Source: an uncultured Deinococcales bacterium
GTDB lineage: Bacteria; Deinococcota; Deinococci; Deinococcales; Trueperaceae
Direction: 5' to 3'
Assembly (NCBI GenBank): GCA_937934635.1
Contig: CALGZD010000023.1
Coordinates: 1 to 7,000 of the forward strand
Length of the DNA stretch: 7,000 bases
Below are positions 5,505 through 7,000 of this stretch, piece after piece. The translations under genes were made by a program, and so were the position numbers. The notes beneath the pieces were generated by a model. It was not told the DNA's origin. It was given only the letters and a program-made list of their open reading frames with translations, and ran no database searches. Each line of letters starts with the position of its first letter. Position 1 is the first letter of the stretch.

Positions 5505-6542
5505 ATGTCAGAAAATACCGAAATATCAATTGCACCCCTATTAAATAGAATCTTCGAAGGCGAAACACTTAATCGCAATGAAGCAAAAGAAGTTGTTGGT
5601 TACCTTATGGATGGTCAACTGAGCCAAATGCAAGCTTCTGCCCTGCTAGCAGCCTTGCGTGTGCGTGGCGAGACAGTAGAAGAAATAACAGGTTTTGCAG
5701 AAGCCATGCGTAGTCGAGCTGTTAAAGTCCTACCAAATGTGAATGAGCCACTGCTTGACATCGTAGGTACTGGTGGCACAGGCATCAGCACCTTTAACAT
5801 CAGTACTGCAACTATATTTGTGGTGGCAGCAGCAGGCGTCAAGATTGCTAAACACGGTAACCGTGGTGTCACCCGAAAATCAGGTTCAGCAGATGTACTC
5901 GAAGCCCTAAACGTTAACTTAGACCTAAATACTGGGCAAGTAAGTAAGTGTATCGAAGATATTGGCGTAGCTTTTATTTATGCAAAAGCACACCACCCCG
6001 CCATGCGCTTTGTCGCACCTGTTCGTGCAGATTTACAAGCTCGAACAATCTTTAACTCTTTAGGTCCTCTTACCAATCCAGCGAGTGCCACAAGACAACT
6101 TATGGGTGTCTATGACCCAAAACTCACCTCTACCCTTGCTGAGGTTTTAGGTAGTCTAGGTGTAGAACATGCGCTTGTCGTACATGGAGATGGTCTAGAT
6201 GAACTTTGTGTATCAGCAGAAAACACCATCAGTGAGATTAAAGACGGCACAGTAACAAACTATACCCTAACTGCCGAAGATGCTGGTTTGAATAGCTATC
6301 CATTTGATGACATTTTAGGCGGTAGTCCTGAAGAAAATGCTAAGACCATTCGCAAAGTAATCAGCGGAGAAATCCTTGGAGCAAAACGTGCCATTGTTCA
6401 GTTGAATGCTGGAGCAGCGTTGTATGTTGCTGGCAAAGCACTAGACATCAAAGAAGGTGTACAAATTGCTGCTGAAATCATGGACAGTGGTAAAGCACTT
6501 GAAAAGCTTGATTCTTATATTGAATTTACACAAAATGCCTAA
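5505..6542 (+). CDS. trpD: Anthranilate phosphoribosyltransferase
   Basis: This 345-residue cytosolic enzyme joins anthranilate to phosphoribosyl pyrophosphate, the second step from chorismate to tryptophan. An N-terminal helical domain (about 1-75, with GQLSQMQASALLAALRVRG) precedes the nucleoside phosphorylase-like core. Visible motifs are DIVGTGGTG (85-93) for the pyrophosphate, NIST (98-101), KHGNRG (116-121) and KSGSADVLEAL (125-135). HHPAMRFVAPVR (163-174) contains the anthranilate-site arginine region, GPLTNPA is at 187-193, and Asp232-Glu233 in DELC bind metal. Length and motif order are those of a complete, active enzyme not fused to TrpG. The ATG at 5505 follows GTGAGGA by 3 bases, a tight but usable spacing. 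The gene is followed directly by a terminator, and no other trp gene is in the window, so it is a single-gene unit downstream of a long leader. Confidence 0.97.
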   Translation: MSENTEISIAPLLNRIFEGETLNRNEAKEVVGYLMDGQLSQMQASALLAALRVRGETVEEITGFAEAMRSRAVKVLPNVNEPLLDIVGTGGTGISTFNISTATIFVVAAAGVKIAKHGNRGVTRKSGSADVLEALNVNLDLNTGQVSKCIEDIGVAFIYAKAHHPAMRFVAPVRADLQARTIFNSLGPLTNPASATRQLMGVYDPKLTSTLAEVLGSLGVEHALVVHGDGLDELCVSAENTISEIKDGTVTNYTLTAEDAGLNSYPFDDILGGSPEENAKTIRKVISGEILGAKRAIVQLNAGAALYVAGKALDIKEGVQIAAEIMDSGKALEKLDSYIEFTQNA

Positions 6543-6566
6543 ATACTCCTAAACCAAAGAATACGC

Positions 6567-6599
6567 TAGAAATACAGTAGAAATACAGTAGAAATACAA
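6567..6599 (+). repeat. 11-base tandem repeat after trpD
   Basis: TAGAAATACAG occurs three times in a row (6567-6577, 6578-6588 and 6589-6599, the last with a final A for G). It lies between the trpD stop and its terminator, so it is transcribed as 3' UTR. No coding or binding role is evident; replication slippage explains it. Confidence 0.85.
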
Positions 6600-6601
6600 A
6601 A

Positions 6602-6639
6602 AAGCGAGTGAGGCAAAAACCTCACTCGCTTAATTTTTT
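6602..6639. terminator. Bidirectional rho-independent terminator between trpD and the LysM gene
   Basis: GCGAGTGAGG (6604-6613) and CCTCACTCGC (6620-6629) form a perfect 10-pair GC-rich stem with a 6-base loop, extended by AA/TT. Six T follow on the plus strand (6634-6639), and a run of A precedes it (6598-6603), which gives a T-tract on the minus strand. It therefore ends both converging genes. Confidence 0.95.
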
Positions 6640-6640
6640 A

Positions 6641-6688
6641 GACTTGAAAGCTATTAGACTTGCAAGCTATTAGACTTTAAGGCTAGAA
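6641..6688 (+). repeat. 16-base tandem repeat after the terminator
   Basis: GACTTGAAAGCTATTA (6641-6656) is repeated as GACTTGCAAGCTATTA (6657-6672, one change) and, more loosely, as GACTTTAAGGCTAGAA (6673-6688). It sits in the 3' UTR of the LysM gene. Function is unknown. Confidence 0.75.
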
Positions 6689-6692
6689 CTTA

Positions 6693-7000
6693 TTAAGGAA
6701 TAACAAGTTCGAAGCCAGGGTAAATCAAGTCTGGATTACCTTGTGTAATGTAACTATTTGCTTCTTCAATATCTGTGTAACGATTGAAGTTACCGTAGAA
6801 AGACGTTGCAATGTTACCTAGTGTGTCGCCTTCTTGAACAGTATAAGTACCTTGAGCACCAACAATGCTAGCAACTTCACCTTGTGCTTGACGCAGCTCG
6901 AGCTGCTTTGCATTAAATTCTGCTTGGTTAGCTGTACCTGCACGGAATGCATCTCTAAGTGCACGTAGCTCACCAGATAGGCGAATCGCTCTAGCCTGTG
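6693..7000 (-). CDS. LysM-domain protein, C-terminal part (5' end outside window)
   Basis: The frame runs from 6998 down to a TAA at 6695-6693, giving the last 101 residues of a longer protein. A charged, Ala/Gln/Glu-rich helical or coiled-coil region (residues 1-47 of the visible part, with SGELRALRDAFRAGTANQ) precedes one LysM domain. That domain runs from GTYTVQEGDTLGNIATSFYG (50-69) through NRYTDIEEANSYI to NPDLIYPGFELVIP at the very end. LysM modules bind N-acetylglucosamine in peptidoglycan or chitin, so an envelope or periplasmic place is likely. The DLIYPGFELVIP ending is the normal LysM close, so the C-terminus is complete. The N-terminus, signal peptide and any catalytic domain lie outside the window. 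The gene shares the bidirectional terminator with trpD. Confidence 0.9.
   Translation of the reverse strand, partial: QARAIRLSGELRALRDAFRAGTANQAEFNAKQLELRQAQGEVASIVGAQGTYTVQEGDTLGNIATSFYGNFNRYTDIEEANSYITQGNPDLIYPGFELVIP

Overview
This AT-rich bacterial window carries ordinary chromosomal genes. It shows no rRNA, tRNA, CRISPR array, insertion sequence or phage gene. Six genes are supported: the 3' end of a ThiD-type kinase gene (+), a histidine-phosphatase-family protein (+), an exported or membrane-anchored protein with an HEXXH motif (+), arginyl-tRNA synthetase argS (-), a family 2 glycosyltransferase (+), anthranilate phosphoribosyltransferase trpD (+), and the 3' end of a LysM-domain protein (-) as a partial seventh. 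The organism cannot be fixed from sequence alone. The ArgS wording (NPNKEAHVGHLRN, a long IQNYIDDTGRQAAESLFA-like block and SGRKG in place of KMSKS) reminds me, from memory only, of Deinococcus-type ArgS. Several starts sit directly behind a -10-like hexamer with no Shine-Dalgarno sequence, which suits a lineage that uses leaderless mRNAs. An AT-rich member of or near Deinococcota is therefore a weak hypothesis.

Layout. Bases 1-260 hold the thiD end. Bases 261-411 are a spacer with two TTGACA boxes and two palindromes. The histidine phosphatase (412-1056) has a clear ribosome binding site. A 150-base spacer follows, then the HEXXH protein (1216-2169). That gene converges on argS (2224-4083, minus), and the argS terminator runs into the stop codon of the HEXXH gene. 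A 265-base divergent spacer separates argS from the glycosyltransferase (4349-5242).

The stop codon of the glycosyltransferase overlaps the -35 box of a good sigma-70-type promoter. About 230 bases of leader then precede trpD (5505-6542). This leader contains an 18-codon ORF with two Trp codons starting at the predicted transcription start, inverted repeats able to form alternative structures, and a 15-base tandem repeat running into the trpD ribosome binding site. A strong bidirectional terminator (6602-6639) separates trpD from the converging LysM gene.

The genes do not form one pathway: thiamin biosynthesis, tRNA charging, tryptophan biosynthesis, glycan synthesis and envelope functions are neighbours, mostly as single-gene units. 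The two points most worth following are the possible Trp-responsive leader of a stand-alone trpD and the uncharacterised HEXXH protein.
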